Origin: an uncultured Eubacteriales bacterium
GTDB taxonomy: Bacteria > Bacillota > Clostridia > Christensenellales > CAG-138
Length of the DNA: 21,886 bases
Assembly (NCBI GenBank): GCA_900544965.1
Contig: UQXE01000028.1
Coordinates: 1-21,886, forward strand
Direction of reading: 5' to 3'
Positions 15,508 through 21,886 of the stretch are shown piece after piece; position 1 is the stretch's first letter; the number at the start of each line of letters is the position of its first letter. The notes beneath the pieces are model-generated. The model had not been told where the DNA came from. It worked only from the letters and a program-made list of their open reading frames with translations, and did no database searches. The position numbers were made by a program, and so were the translations under genes.

Positions 15508-15721
15508 GGACGACGTAATCGAAATCGAAGGCATCGTAACTGATTCCTTCCCAAACGCTATGTTTGAGGTGGAGCTGCCAAACGGACACAAGATACTGGC
15601 GCACATCTCAGGAAAGCTCAGGATGAACTATATACGAATACTGCCGGGCGATAAGGTTACAGTGGAACTGTCTCCCTATGATCTCACACGCGGGCGCATA
15701 ACATGGCGCGCGAAAAACTAG
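15500..15721 (+). CDS. infA: Translation initiation factor IF-1
   Basis: IF-1 binds the A-site of the small subunit during initiation. The 73-residue product is a single OB-fold domain with the family sequence EIEGIVTDSFPNAMFEVELP, NGHKILAHISGKLRMNYIRI and LPGDKVTVELSPYDLTRGRI. ATG 15500 with AAGGAG at 15488-15493 gives the standard length. The longer in-frame extension from 15428 runs through the KOW gene and is not used. Confidence 0.98.
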   Translation: MSKDDVIEIEGIVTDSFPNAMFEVELPNGHKILAHISGKLRMNYIRILPGDKVTVELSPYDLTRGRITWRAKN

Positions 15722-15762
15722 CGGGATTTCCGGCATACGATATTCTAAGGAGGATATGAACT

Positions 15763-15876
15763 ATGAAAGTAAGGCCTTCGGTTAAGCCGATCTGCGAAAA
15801 ATGCAAGATTATAAGGCGCAAGGGCCGCATAATGGTAATCTGCGAAAATCCGAAGCATAAGCAGAAGCAGGGATGA
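15763..15876 (+). CDS. rpmJ: 50S ribosomal protein L36, zinc form
   Basis: L36 is the smallest large-subunit protein. The 37 residues begin MKVRPSVKPICEKCKIIRR and carry the zinc ligands Cys11, Cys14, Cys27 and His32, so this is the C+ form. AAGGAGGA lies upstream of ATG 15763. It is the last gene before a noncoding, repeat-rich stretch and a new promoter, so it probably ends the spc transcript or is followed by partial read-through. Confidence 0.96.
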   Translation: MKVRPSVKPICEKCKIIRRKGRIMVICENPKHKQKQG

Positions 15877-16143
15877 CCCCCTGACATTCGTGGGCGGAGC
15901 CACGGCTCCCGCGGCAAAGGGCGTTTAGCCCTGGCCCGGGACATGCTGTAAAGCACAGAGGAGCCGGCTCAGAGGAGCGACCCGGGCGAAACCGCTTTTT
16001 TTGGGGCAGGCGCATCTAAGGCGCGGCATAGCGGGAGTCGCCCGCCATAAGGCGATCCCGCTCCTCTGTGCTTGTGCGGTGTGGCGCGCGGATCAAACGG
16101 CTGGAATAAAAGTCCGGCATACAGAAAAACACAAAAAAACAGT
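15877..16143. other. Noncoding inverted-repeat-rich segment between rpmJ and rpsM
   Basis: No supported gene lies here. A perfect 14-bp inverted repeat joins AAGCACAGAGGAGC (15951-15964) to GCTCCTCTGTGCTT (16060-16073). Inside it, GCGGGA (16031-16036) and TCGCC (16038-16042) pair with GGCGA (16051-16055) and TCCCGC (16056-16061). That hairpin competes with a longer-range pairing of CGGGCGA (15983-15989) with TCGCCCG (16038-16044). Smaller hairpins sit at 15896-15909 (GGAGC/GCTCC) and 15918-15932 (AGGGC/GCCCT). AGAGGAGC also occurs twice directly, at 15957 and 15971. It could be a terminator/attenuator region or a small non-autonomous repeat. Confidence 0.55.
15984..16002 (+). terminator. Possible weak terminator of the spc cluster
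   Basis: GGGCG (15984-15988) can pair with CGCTT (15993-15997) using two G-U pairs around an AAAC loop. It runs straight into a seven-T tract (15996-16002). The stem is weak, but this is the only T-run of this length after rpmJ and before the alpha-cluster promoter. Confidence 0.35.
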
Positions 16144-16171
16144 TTGAACAAAGCGTGAACTGTGATATAAT
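16144..16171 (+). promoter_or_regulatory. Extended -10 promoter for the alpha cluster
   Basis: TTGAAC (16144-16149) and a perfect TATAAT (16166-16171) are separated by 16 bases. TGA directly before the -10 box gives an extended -10. Transcription should start near 16178, about 100 bases before rpsM. An A-rich tract lies just upstream. This promoter would let the rpsM-rpoA-rplQ genes be expressed apart from the S10/spc genes. Confidence 0.75.
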
Positions 16172-16195
16172 CAAGCGTTAAGTTAAAAACCAACT

Positions 16196-16234
16196 GCCGG
16201 AGCGGCTGGCGCGTGAAAAATGCGCGCAACCGGC
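16196..16234 (+). other. Hairpin in the leader of the alpha cluster
   Basis: GCCGG (16196-16200) pairs with CCGGC (16230-16234) and encloses GCGCG (16209-16213) paired with CGCGC (16223-16227) around an A-rich loop. It is about 18 bases downstream of the predicted transcription start. S4 autoregulates its operon through a leader structure in enterobacteria, so control by S4 is a reasonable guess here, but no known motif was matched. Confidence 0.45.
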
Positions 16235-16279
16235 GGAAAGTGATATATAAACAAATAACTATGGAGGTGCATTAGTTCT

Positions 16280-16648
16280 ATGGCTCGTATTTCCGGTGTA
16301 GACTTGCCCAGGGAAAAGCGAATCGAAATCGGCCTTACCTATATCTATGGCGTAGGCAGGACGACCGCTTCTGAAATACTGGCTGCAACCGGCGTCGATC
16401 CCGACATTCGCGTCAGGGATATGTCTGAAGCAGATGTCAATAAACTCAGAGAGTACATTGACCATAACGTAAAGGTAGAGGGTGATCTCAGGCGTGAGAC
16501 CTCGATGAATATCAAGCGCCTGATTGAAATAGGCTGCTATCGCGGCGTACGTCACCGTAAGGGCCTGCCCGTAAGAGGACAGAGTACAAAGCAGAACGCG
16601 CGCACCCGCAAGGGACCAAAGCGCACGGTCGGCGGCAGGAAGAAATAA
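16280..16648 (+). CDS. rpsM: 30S ribosomal protein S13
   Basis: S13 is in the small-subunit head and bridges to L5. The 122-residue product has MARISGVDLPREKRIEIGLT, a helix-hairpin-helix-like segment YIYGVGRTTASEILAATGV, and the basic C-terminal tail with QNARTRKGPKRTV that reaches P-site tRNA. GGAGGT (16263-16268) is the ribosome binding site, with a slightly long 11-base spacing. It is the first gene behind the extended -10 promoter. Confidence 0.98.
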   Translation: MARISGVDLPREKRIEIGLTYIYGVGRTTASEILAATGVDPDIRVRDMSEADVNKLREYIDHNVKVEGDLRRETSMNIKRLIEIGCYRGVRHRKGLPVRGQSTKQNARTRKGPKRTVGGRKK

Positions 16649-16664
16649 GGGGAGGTAACGATAA

Positions 16665-17066
16665 ATGGCAAAAGCAAAGGTCAAAAGGGCTGCTACGCGC
16701 AAACGCCGCGAGCGCAAGAACATTGAGCGCGGCGCGGCGCATATCCGTTCCTCCTTCAACAATACGATGGTAACCATCACAGACCTTCAGGGCAACGCGA
16801 TAGCATGGTCGTCGGCAGGCGGCCTGGGGTTCCGCGGATCCAGGAAGAGCACGCCCTTTGCTGCGCAGATGGCTGCGGAAACCGCCGCCAAGGCCGCGAT
16901 GGAGCATGGCCTCAAGACCGTAGAGGTATATGTGAAGGGTCCGGGCTCTGGCCGCGAGGCGGCTATACGCGCCCTGCAGGCGGCGGGTCTTGACGTCAAC
17001 ATGATCAAGGACGTGACGCCCATCCCGCACAACGGGTGCCGTCCGCCAAAGCGCAGAAGAGTTTAA
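16665..17066 (+). CDS. rpsK: 30S ribosomal protein S11
   Basis: S11 lies on the small-subunit platform near the E-site and the anti-Shine-Dalgarno region. The 133-residue product contains GAAHIRSSFNNTMVTITDLQ, AWSSAGGLGFRGSRKSTPFA and the conserved C-terminal end TPIPHNGCRPPKRRRV. A basic N-terminal stretch of about 20 residues precedes the fold, as is common. GGGAGGT lies before ATG 16665. Confidence 0.98.
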   Translation: MAKAKVKRAATRKRRERKNIERGAAHIRSSFNNTMVTITDLQGNAIAWSSAGGLGFRGSRKSTPFAAQMAAETAAKAAMEHGLKTVEVYVKGPGSGREAAIRALQAAGLDVNMIKDVTPIPHNGCRPPKRRRV

Positions 17067-17081
17067 GGAGGCAAACGAACT

Positions 17082-17711
17082 ATGGCTAGATATATTGATT
17101 CCGTTTGCAGGCAGTGCCGCAGAGAGGGCACCAAGCTGTTTTTAAAGGGCGACCGCTGTTTCAGCGCCAAGTGCGCGGTGACAAAGCGCCATACCCCTCC
17201 GGGGCAGCATGGCCAGGCCCGTGCGAGGAAGCCTTCGGAATATGGAACGCAGCTTCGCGAAAAGCAGAAGGTGCGCAGGGCGTATGGAGTATTGGAATCC
17301 CAATTTAGGAAATACTATGAAATGGCCGTCAATATGCGCGGCGTAACGGGCGAGAACCTTCTTTCCCTGCTTGAGCGCAGGCTCGACAATGTTGTGTACC
17401 GCCTTGGATTTGGAAGCAGCCGTCCAATGGCGCGTCAGATGGTCAACCACGGCCATATCCGCGTGGACGGCAAGAAGGTAAATATAGCGTCATATATTGT
17501 GAAGCCGGGCCAGGTGATCTCCATACGCGATAAGAGCCGCGACATGGATTATCTCAAGGAACTGCGCGAACAGGGCGCGAAAAACCCCATTCCCAAGTGG
17601 CTTGAGCTGGACACGGAGAATCTCCGCGGCACGGTCGCGTCGATGCCGCAGCGCGACGATATCGACCTCAGCATCGAGGAGCACCTGATAGTCGAGTATT
17701 ACTCAAGGTGA
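17082..17711 (+). CDS. rpsD: 30S ribosomal protein S4, zinc form
   Basis: S4 starts small-subunit assembly and contributes to decoding accuracy. In some bacteria it represses its own operon by binding the leader. The 209 residues include a zinc knuckle formed by Cys9, Cys12, Cys26 and Cys31, and an S4 RNA-binding domain with RRLDNVVYRLGFGSSRPMAR and VNHGHIRVDGKKVNI. In Bacillus rpsD is a separate gene; here it is in the alpha cluster between rpsK and rpoA, the arrangement common in Clostridia. Confidence 0.98.
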   Translation: MARYIDSVCRQCRREGTKLFLKGDRCFSAKCAVTKRHTPPGQHGQARARKPSEYGTQLREKQKVRRAYGVLESQFRKYYEMAVNMRGVTGENLLSLLERRLDNVVYRLGFGSSRPMARQMVNHGHIRVDGKKVNIASYIVKPGQVISIRDKSRDMDYLKELREQGAKNPIPKWLELDTENLRGTVASMPQRDDIDLSIEEHLIVEYYSR

Positions 17712-17767
17712 TCATAGACATAATCACCCTGATCGCTTGGCAAATTTGAAGAAAAGGGGATTTGAAT

Positions 17768-18703
17768 ATGTTTGAAATCGGAAGGCCTAGGATCGAATGT
17801 GCCAATATGACGGACACGCATGGCAAGTTTGTCATTGAGCCGTTGGAACGCGGACTGGGAACGACGCTTGGCAACGCGCTGAGGCGCGTATTGCTCTCGT
17901 CGCTTCCGGGCGCGGCCGCGACATCGATAAGGATTGACGGAGTGCTTCACGAGTTCTCCACGATTGAGGGCGTAAAAGAGGATGTTACGGAGATCATACT
18001 CAACATCAAAAAACTTTGCCTAAAGCTTCATACCGACGAGACCACGCTTGTGATAGACGCTACGGGGCCGTGCACGGTAACGGCGGGCGACATTGAAAAC
18101 GCGGATGTCGACGTGGTTGACCCCAGCCAGACGATAGCCACGCTTTCGGACAATGCCAGACTGCGTATGGAGATACGCGTTGGGCGCGGCAGGGGCTACG
18201 TGTCGTCGGAAAAGAACAAGCAGCCCGATATGCCCATCGGCCAGATCGCTGTGGACTCCATATACACGCCTGTGGAAAATGTCAAGTTTGAAGTCGAAGA
18301 TACCCGCGTAGGCGAGATCACCGACAATGACAAGCTGACGCTGGAGATAGCGACCAATGGCGCGATGAAGCCGGACGAGGCGGTGAGCTTTGCGGCAAAG
18401 TACCTGATAGATCACCTTCAGCTGTTCCTTCATCTTACCGATTCGGTGGAAGGGCTTGAGATACTCATAGACAAGGAGGAGGACAAGAAGGAAAAGATCC
18501 TTGAGATGACCATTGAGGAGCTGGACCTTTCCGTCCGCTCGTCCAACTGTCTCAAGCGCGCGGGCATCAACACGGTTGAGGAGCTGATACAGCGCAACGA
18601 AGAGGATATGATGCGCGTAAGAAACCTCGGGCGCAAGTCGCTTGAGGAGGTTCAGCAAAAGCTGGCGATGCTGGGACTTTCGCTCCGTCAGAACGAAGAT
18701 TGA
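17768..18703 (+). CDS. rpoA: RNA polymerase alpha subunit
   Basis: Alpha dimerises to nucleate RNA polymerase assembly. The 311 residues hold the N-terminal assembly domain, with EPLERGLGTTLGNALRRVLL near residues 24-43. An acidic linker with LIDKEEDKKEK is followed by the C-terminal domain with MTIEELDLSVRSSNCLKRAG and MMRVRNLGRKSLEEVQQKL, which contacts UP elements and activators. ATG 17768 is preferred over the in-frame TTG 17762 because AGGGGA (17755-17760) would then be seven bases away. The UP-like element at the S10 promoter is a likely local target of this domain. Confidence 0.98.
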   Translation: MFEIGRPRIECANMTDTHGKFVIEPLERGLGTTLGNALRRVLLSSLPGAAATSIRIDGVLHEFSTIEGVKEDVTEIILNIKKLCLKLHTDETTLVIDATGPCTVTAGDIENADVDVVDPSQTIATLSDNARLRMEIRVGRGRGYVSSEKNKQPDMPIGQIAVDSIYTPVENVKFEVEDTRVGEITDNDKLTLEIATNGAMKPDEAVSFAAKYLIDHLQLFLHLTDSVEGLEILIDKEEDKKEKILEMTIEELDLSVRSSNCLKRAGINTVEELIQRNEEDMMRVRNLGRKSLEEVQQKLAMLGLSLRQNED

Positions 18704-18742
18704 TATTACTACGCATAAACATATAAAAAGGAGGAAGGTAGA

Positions 18743-19249
18743 ATGCCAAACCGTAAGCTGGGCAAGCCTTCGGATCAGCGTCGGGCAATGCTTAGGAACC
18801 TGACCACCGCTCTTATCTGGAATGGACGGATAGTAACCACAGAGAAGCGCGCGAAGGAGGTTCGCCCGATAGCGGAAAAACTGATAACGCTTGCCGTTTC
18901 CGAATATAAGAATACCGTGACCGTCCGTAAGGAAGTTCACAACGATAAGGATCAAGTCGTGGAAGTTGAAAAGATCAACGACCTGCCCTCAAAGCTGCAT
19001 GCGCGCAGGCAGATCATGGCATATCTATACGATGTGCCGGAACCCAAGGATAAAAAGGAATCCAAGTCGGCCTACCGCGAGCGCACAAAGGACAGGAAGC
19101 ATCCGGTCGTTGAAAAGCTGTTCCGCGATATAGCGCCTAAAATCGACGGCCGCAAGGGCGGATATACACGTATCGTCAAGATGGGGCCTCGCAGGGGCGA
19201 CGCCGCCGAGATGGCGATGATTGAGCTGATAACCGAAAAGGTCAACTAA
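18743..19249 (+). CDS. rplQ: 50S ribosomal protein L17 with two insertions
   Basis: L17 is a large-subunit protein near the tunnel exit. The conserved parts are present: KLGKPSDQRRAMLRNLTTAL, the TTEKRAKEVRPIAEKLITL segment, LHARRQIMAYL and the ending GGYTRIVKMGPRRGDAAEMA. At 168 residues it is longer than the common 112-130. Extra material lies at about residues 52-83 (charged, Val- and Lys-rich) and 98-121 (Lys-rich). Similar long versions occur in some Clostridia, so this is a lineage feature rather than damage. AAAGGAGGA precedes ATG 18743, and a strong terminator follows. Confidence 0.96.
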   Translation: MPNRKLGKPSDQRRAMLRNLTTALIWNGRIVTTEKRAKEVRPIAEKLITLAVSEYKNTVTVRKEVHNDKDQVVEVEKINDLPSKLHARRQIMAYLYDVPEPKDKKESKSAYRERTKDRKHPVVEKLFRDIAPKIDGRKGGYTRIVKMGPRRGDAAEMAMIELITEKVN

Positions 19250-19271
19250 GCGTTGGCAAGCATGAACGCAG

Positions 19272-19302
19272 GCCTGTCCGTGAGGGACGGGCTTTTGTTG
19301 TT
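19272..19302 (+). terminator. Intrinsic terminator of the alpha cluster
   Basis: GCCTGTCC (19272-19279) pairs with GGACGGGC (19285-19292), eight pairs including one G-U, around a GTGAG loop. TTTTGTTGTT follows at once. It lies 23 bases after the rplQ stop and is the clearest terminator in the window. Confidence 0.9.
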
Positions 19303-19530
19303 CCTCTGATAATCGGAGAGACCCCGTTTACCGCAGGGCATATCATCGTTGCAGGCAGTCAAAACGCAGCGAATCAGCTATACGCCGATTAAGAACAGTC
19401 ACATTAGCGGTTTTAGCCTTTTTGAGGGTTTTCCGCCACGCCAGCGCTTTTAATATTAAAGATTCCTTTTGAACGTTCTTTTAGTTAGGCTATATCTCAT
19501 AATATTATTTTGCATTCGACAAAAGTAGGT
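19303..19530. other. AT-rich noncoding stretch before the accessory genes
   Basis: No supported gene lies here. Composition shifts toward A/T from about 19400. The 12-base perfect palindrome TTTAATATTAAA lies at 19449-19460, about 70 bases upstream of the predicted promoter. It could be an operator, but such A/T palindromes also arise by chance. Nothing else was recognised. Confidence 0.4.
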
Positions 19531-19559
19531 TTTATGCGCAGCATCTGGCGTGTTATACT
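19531..19559 (+). promoter_or_regulatory. Extended -10 promoter of the SpoIID-like gene
   Basis: TATACT (19554-19559) is preceded directly by TGT, an extended -10. TTTATG (19531-19536), 17 bases upstream, is a poor -35. Transcription would begin near 19566, which excludes the TTG at 19510 as a start and supports ATG 19591. The pattern fits the housekeeping sigma factor; I saw no obvious sporulation sigma signature. Confidence 0.5.
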
Positions 19560-19590
19560 TATATATAACTTCAGAGATGGAAGAATTATT

Positions 19591-20373
19591 ATGAAAAGGA
19601 TACTATCTATAGTGGTGATGTTGGCGTTTATACTGATGGCAGGCATGCCAGCAGCCCATGCCATGGAGAAACAATCAGAATATAAAATTGATATGGCTTT
19701 AATTTATGATTATTTTAACACGATAAACAATAAAGACTATGAAGCCAATTATAAACTGTGGAGCAGAGAACGCGCGGCCGAGCTAAAAGACGTATCTAAG
19801 CAAAATGCCATTGAAAAGATGGGTATGTGGAGCGTTTCGCATGTAGATATGGGGTCAATAGAACTATTGGGCGATGTTACAAATAACTATTACGCCGATA
19901 ACAGCGGCGTTTCAAGCGATAGCGTCCGTAAAAGGTCCTACCTGGTCAAGGCAGGGATGGCAGTATTTCAGGACAATCCCTATTTTTATAACGGAGACAA
20001 CTATATAATCCTGACATGTGGAGACGAAGGGCCAGTCCGTAAGCTATACGGCGATTCGCTTCCAATGCCGGAGCTGATTCTAAAATATGCGGACGAGAAG
20101 GACGTAATCAGATATTGCGAAGCCCGCTTTACCGATGAAAGGGGCGGCTATACCCTTGAAACGGATTCGGGAGCCAAAACAATAGGAAAATCGATAGGCC
20201 GTATGCCCTCGTCCATAAGGGTAAGAAGGGTAAGCCGCGGCGTTACCCAGACGGTAAACTTCAAGACTTACTGTAAGGTGGTGGCATGCTATGAAGTAGG
20301 CTATAATAGCAGGCACGAAAATTACCATAAATCGTCATGGCGGTTAAAACCTATGGCTGGCGGCGCACACTAA
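19591..20373 (+). CDS. SpoIID/LytB-like exported protein, N-terminal part of a frame-disrupted gene
   Basis: This frame encodes 260 residues. A signal peptide comes first (MKRILSIVVM, then a hydrophobic run ending AAHA, with likely cleavage after residue 24). Next is an unassigned domain of about 170 residues beginning IYDYFNTINNKDYEANYKLW, which resembles NTF2/SnoaL-like domains. The start of a SpoIID-type domain follows, with PSSIRV at about 207-212 and VNFKTYCKVVACYEVG. Glu235 aligns with the catalytic Glu of SpoIID lytic transglycosylases, which cut peptidoglycan. After ENYHKSS the frame runs into WRLKPMAGGAH and stops, while the SpoIID domain continues in the -1 frame at 20337. It is more AT-rich than the ribosomal genes. 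SpoIID kinship is moderately sure, the N-terminal domain uncertain. Confidence 0.65.
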   Translation: MKRILSIVVMLAFILMAGMPAAHAMEKQSEYKIDMALIYDYFNTINNKDYEANYKLWSRERAAELKDVSKQNAIEKMGMWSVSHVDMGSIELLGDVTNNYYADNSGVSSDSVRKRSYLVKAGMAVFQDNPYFYNGDNYIILTCGDEGPVRKLYGDSLPMPELILKYADEKDVIRYCEARFTDERGGYTLETDSGAKTIGKSIGRMPSSIRVRRVSRGVTQTVNFKTYCKVVACYEVGYNSRHENYHKSSWRLKPMAGGAH

Positions 20374-20942
20374 GTCCTTATGCTTCGCAGGGCTATGATA
20401 TTAAGGATAATAGCGACGACCAGTGGTACAGGCCGGAAACATATGACATCAATTCTTCGCAATGGTCAAGGCTTATGGCCCATATTGATCAGGTATGGAA
20501 CGTGGTAATGGTCAATTCTGATAAAAACATATTTAAGTCAATATATGCTACAGATGGGTCGGGTTACAGCATTATCCAGAACAGAGGCCGTTTATACCAT
20601 ATTCAGGCAAACGAATTTGCTAACGCAGGGAGAAGTTATCCGTGGATACTTGATTACTTCTATAGCAACTCTCCAACCGAGCCGCAAAATGGACCTCCGT
20701 TTGCTACATCCGCGGGGGAAATAATAGTATGCTCAAGCCATTCAGGCTCTTTAAGGGCGGCTAAACCAACGTATCACTCAAACATTTGCTTAAGATGCGG
20801 CTATCACTACAACCCTTCAGGCCATTCTTGGTACGCTTCGGGGAATTACATGATCTGCTCAGTATGCGGCTATTCAGTAATCGCTGCAAGAACGCCTTTT
20901 GATAACATTATGGGATCATACCAGCATAGCAGCGTTAATTAA
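20337..20942 (+). CDS. C-terminal part of the SpoIID/LytB-like gene, with a double-CxxC tail
   Basis: This 201-residue frame begins MAVKTYGWRRTL and continues with GYDIKDNSDDQWYRP and NIFKSIYATDGSG. That is the remainder of a SpoIID-type domain, in which the usual sequence is AVAARTYA, then a GYD segment and a segment near SGG. The last 70 residues hold Cys151, Cys154, Cys174 and Cys177 in CLRCGYH and CSVCGYS, a probable zinc ribbon. ATG 20337 has no ribosome binding site, and a stop at 20328-20330 blocks this frame upstream. It is therefore best read as the downstream half of the gene starting at 19591, separated by loss of one base. Whether any product is made from it is unknown. A lipoprotein gene follows after 23 bases. 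Confidence 0.6.
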   Translation: MAVKTYGWRRTLSPYASQGYDIKDNSDDQWYRPETYDINSSQWSRLMAHIDQVWNVVMVNSDKNIFKSIYATDGSGYSIIQNRGRLYHIQANEFANAGRSYPWILDYFYSNSPTEPQNGPPFATSAGEIIVCSSHSGSLRAAKPTYHSNICLRCGYHYNPSGHSWYASGNYMICSVCGYSVIAARTPFDNIMGSYQHSSVN

Positions 20943-20965
20943 AATATACAGGAGGAGCTTTATTA

Positions 20966-21748
20966 ATGAAAAAACTACCTATACTATTTATCTGTTTGCT
21001 ACTTGCTTTCTCCATAGGATGTGACAGGAACGCTTCCAGTGAGAATAAGACGCCTGCTCCAGCCGGAGGGAGCACCGCCATGCCGCTTGCGACAGTATCT
21101 CCTCACGCAAGCCCCACGGAGACTCAGAATTCTAATGCTAATAACACCCCGTCCCGGTATTTACGCTATTGTGAGGAGCCTGAGGAATATAAGGAGCTGG
21201 AGAAGTTCCTGCGCGGGTTTGGGTTTGGAAATAACGAGAGGCTTGAAAGCTCCCCTGGCAGCGACATGTGGCGCGCGGCCTGTTACGATAGACCTGTTAA
21301 GACAGCGATTGTACAGATTTGTTCGTTAAACGGCGAAACAGTGTATGACGAGCCGCTTCCATGCGGAGGAACTCAATCGACGATGGGCGTGGGCATTGGA
21401 AATCCGATAAAGGTCAGGCTTGTAGAGAAGAATCCGGCGTACGCTGAGGGTCAGCCATTTTATCTGGTCGACAGGGCGGAGAGGGACTTTGTCTTCACAG
21501 ATCATGTTAACCTATATTTGAACGGTTATGGAATAACAGCCTACAGTTACCCTATAACGGCAGATCCTCCCTCCAGCGCCCTGGAATTATACGTTAAATA
21601 TGATCTGAACAGGGAAATCGATGGGGAGAAGGCGGCAGGTGAGCCATACTGCCTATACCGAATTTACTATTGCGATTATGAGATTATAAGCATAGAGCAA
21701 ATGTACGATATTGGGGCCGACTCAACGGCCTGGGCTTATAAGCAGTAG
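20966..21748 (+). CDS. Putative lipoprotein of unknown function
   Basis: I do not recognise this 260-residue protein. It starts MKKLPILFICLLLAFSIGCD, a lipoprotein signal with Cys19 as the likely lipid site, although Ser at -3 of the lipobox is less usual. A low-complexity linker rich in Ser, Thr, Pro, Ala and Asn follows (about 20-65). The mature domain begins near RYLRYCEEPEEYKELEKF and contains several cysteines and many aromatic residues. No catalytic motif was seen. AGGAGGAG before ATG 20966 is a strong ribosome binding site. It lies 23 bases after the SpoIID-like gene and is probably co-transcribed, which suggests a cell-surface role. Confidence 0.7.
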   Translation: MKKLPILFICLLLAFSIGCDRNASSENKTPAPAGGSTAMPLATVSPHASPTETQNSNANNTPSRYLRYCEEPEEYKELEKFLRGFGFGNNERLESSPGSDMWRAACYDRPVKTAIVQICSLNGETVYDEPLPCGGTQSTMGVGIGNPIKVRLVEKNPAYAEGQPFYLVDRAERDFVFTDHVNLYLNGYGITAYSYPITADPPSSALELYVKYDLNREIDGEKAAGEPYCLYRIYYCDYEIISIEQMYDIGADSTAWAYKQ

Positions 21749-21832
21749 CCACGAGCTGGCAGCCCGGCCAAATAGCTCTTACAGTACTGCTATAAACCCC
21801 TGCTTACAGCTCCATGCATAACTTAACGCCAT

Positions 21833-21886
21833 TGTTTTTCGGGATTCCCAAGGGGACTTTTTACAAAAAGTCCCCTTGGGCGGGGC
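21833..21886. repeat. Dispersed palindromic repeat, right copy
   Basis: This is the second copy of the 54-base block seen at 3-56, in the same orientation and ending exactly at the window edge. The only differences are A to C in the left arm (21849) and T to G in the matching position of the right arm (21878). They preserve the 16-pair stem. The preceding 84 bases (21749-21832) hold no recognised gene or clear terminator. Confidence 0.85.

Noticed and set aside
20344..20350. Programmed -1 frameshifting at TTAAAAC in the SpoIID-like gene
   Set aside because: It is not a canonical slippery heptamer in the needed frame, and shifting there gives WRLKTY instead of the family-like MAVKTY. A one-base loss near 20337 fits better.

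Overview
This window looks like a complete contig from a Clostridia-type Firmicute; I cannot place it more finely. The evidence is the gene order secY-adk-map-KOW protein-infA-rpmJ-rpsM-rpsK-rpsD-rpoA-rplQ, strong AGGAGG ribosome binding sites, zinc-binding (C+) forms of S14, S4, L36 and L24, a zinc-type adenylate kinase and a SpoIID-family protein. The core is fairly GC-rich yet uses many ATA (Ile) and AGG (Arg) codons. All real genes are on the + strand. I saw no tRNA, rRNA, CRISPR array or transposase gene.

Layout. (1) 1-2821: a palindromic repeat at the left edge, then a three-gene ABC importer of the NitT/TauT/SsuABC type (lipoprotein receptor, permease, ATPase) behind its own promoter. 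(2) 2822-3196: a noncoding stretch with an A/T-rich UP-like element, a sigmaA-type promoter and a long structured leader. (3) 3197-15876: the fused S10 and spc ribosomal protein clusters, rpsJ to rpmJ, including secY, adk, map, a KOW protein and infA. They are tightly packed, with stop/start overlaps at rplD/rplW, rplP/rpmC, rplO/secY, adk/map and KOW/infA. The one large gap is 166 bases between rpsH and rplF, rich in possible hairpins. (4) 15877-16279: a noncoding, inverted-repeat-rich stretch ending in an extended -10 promoter and a hairpin leader. (5) 16280-19249: the alpha cluster rpsM-rpsK-rpsD-rpoA-rplQ, closed by a clear intrinsic terminator. (6) 19303-21748: a more AT-rich accessory unit. 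It holds a SpoIID/LytB-type exported protein gene split by a one-base frame disruption, then a lipoprotein of unknown function. (7) 21833-21886: a second copy of the left-edge palindrome.

Regions 3-5 supply much of the ribosome, the protein-export channel SecY, N-terminal methionine removal, adenylate interconversion, initiation factor IF1 and the RNA polymerase alpha subunit. The flanks are unusual for Clostridia: no rpsL-rpsG-fusA-tuf upstream and no ecfA-ecfT-truA-rplM-rpsI downstream.

The best candidates for something undescribed are the terminal palindromes, whose only two differences form a compensatory base pair; the structured noncoding segments inside the ribosomal cluster; and the split NTF2-like/SpoIID/zinc-ribbon gene with its lipoprotein neighbour. 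None is shown here to be a new system.
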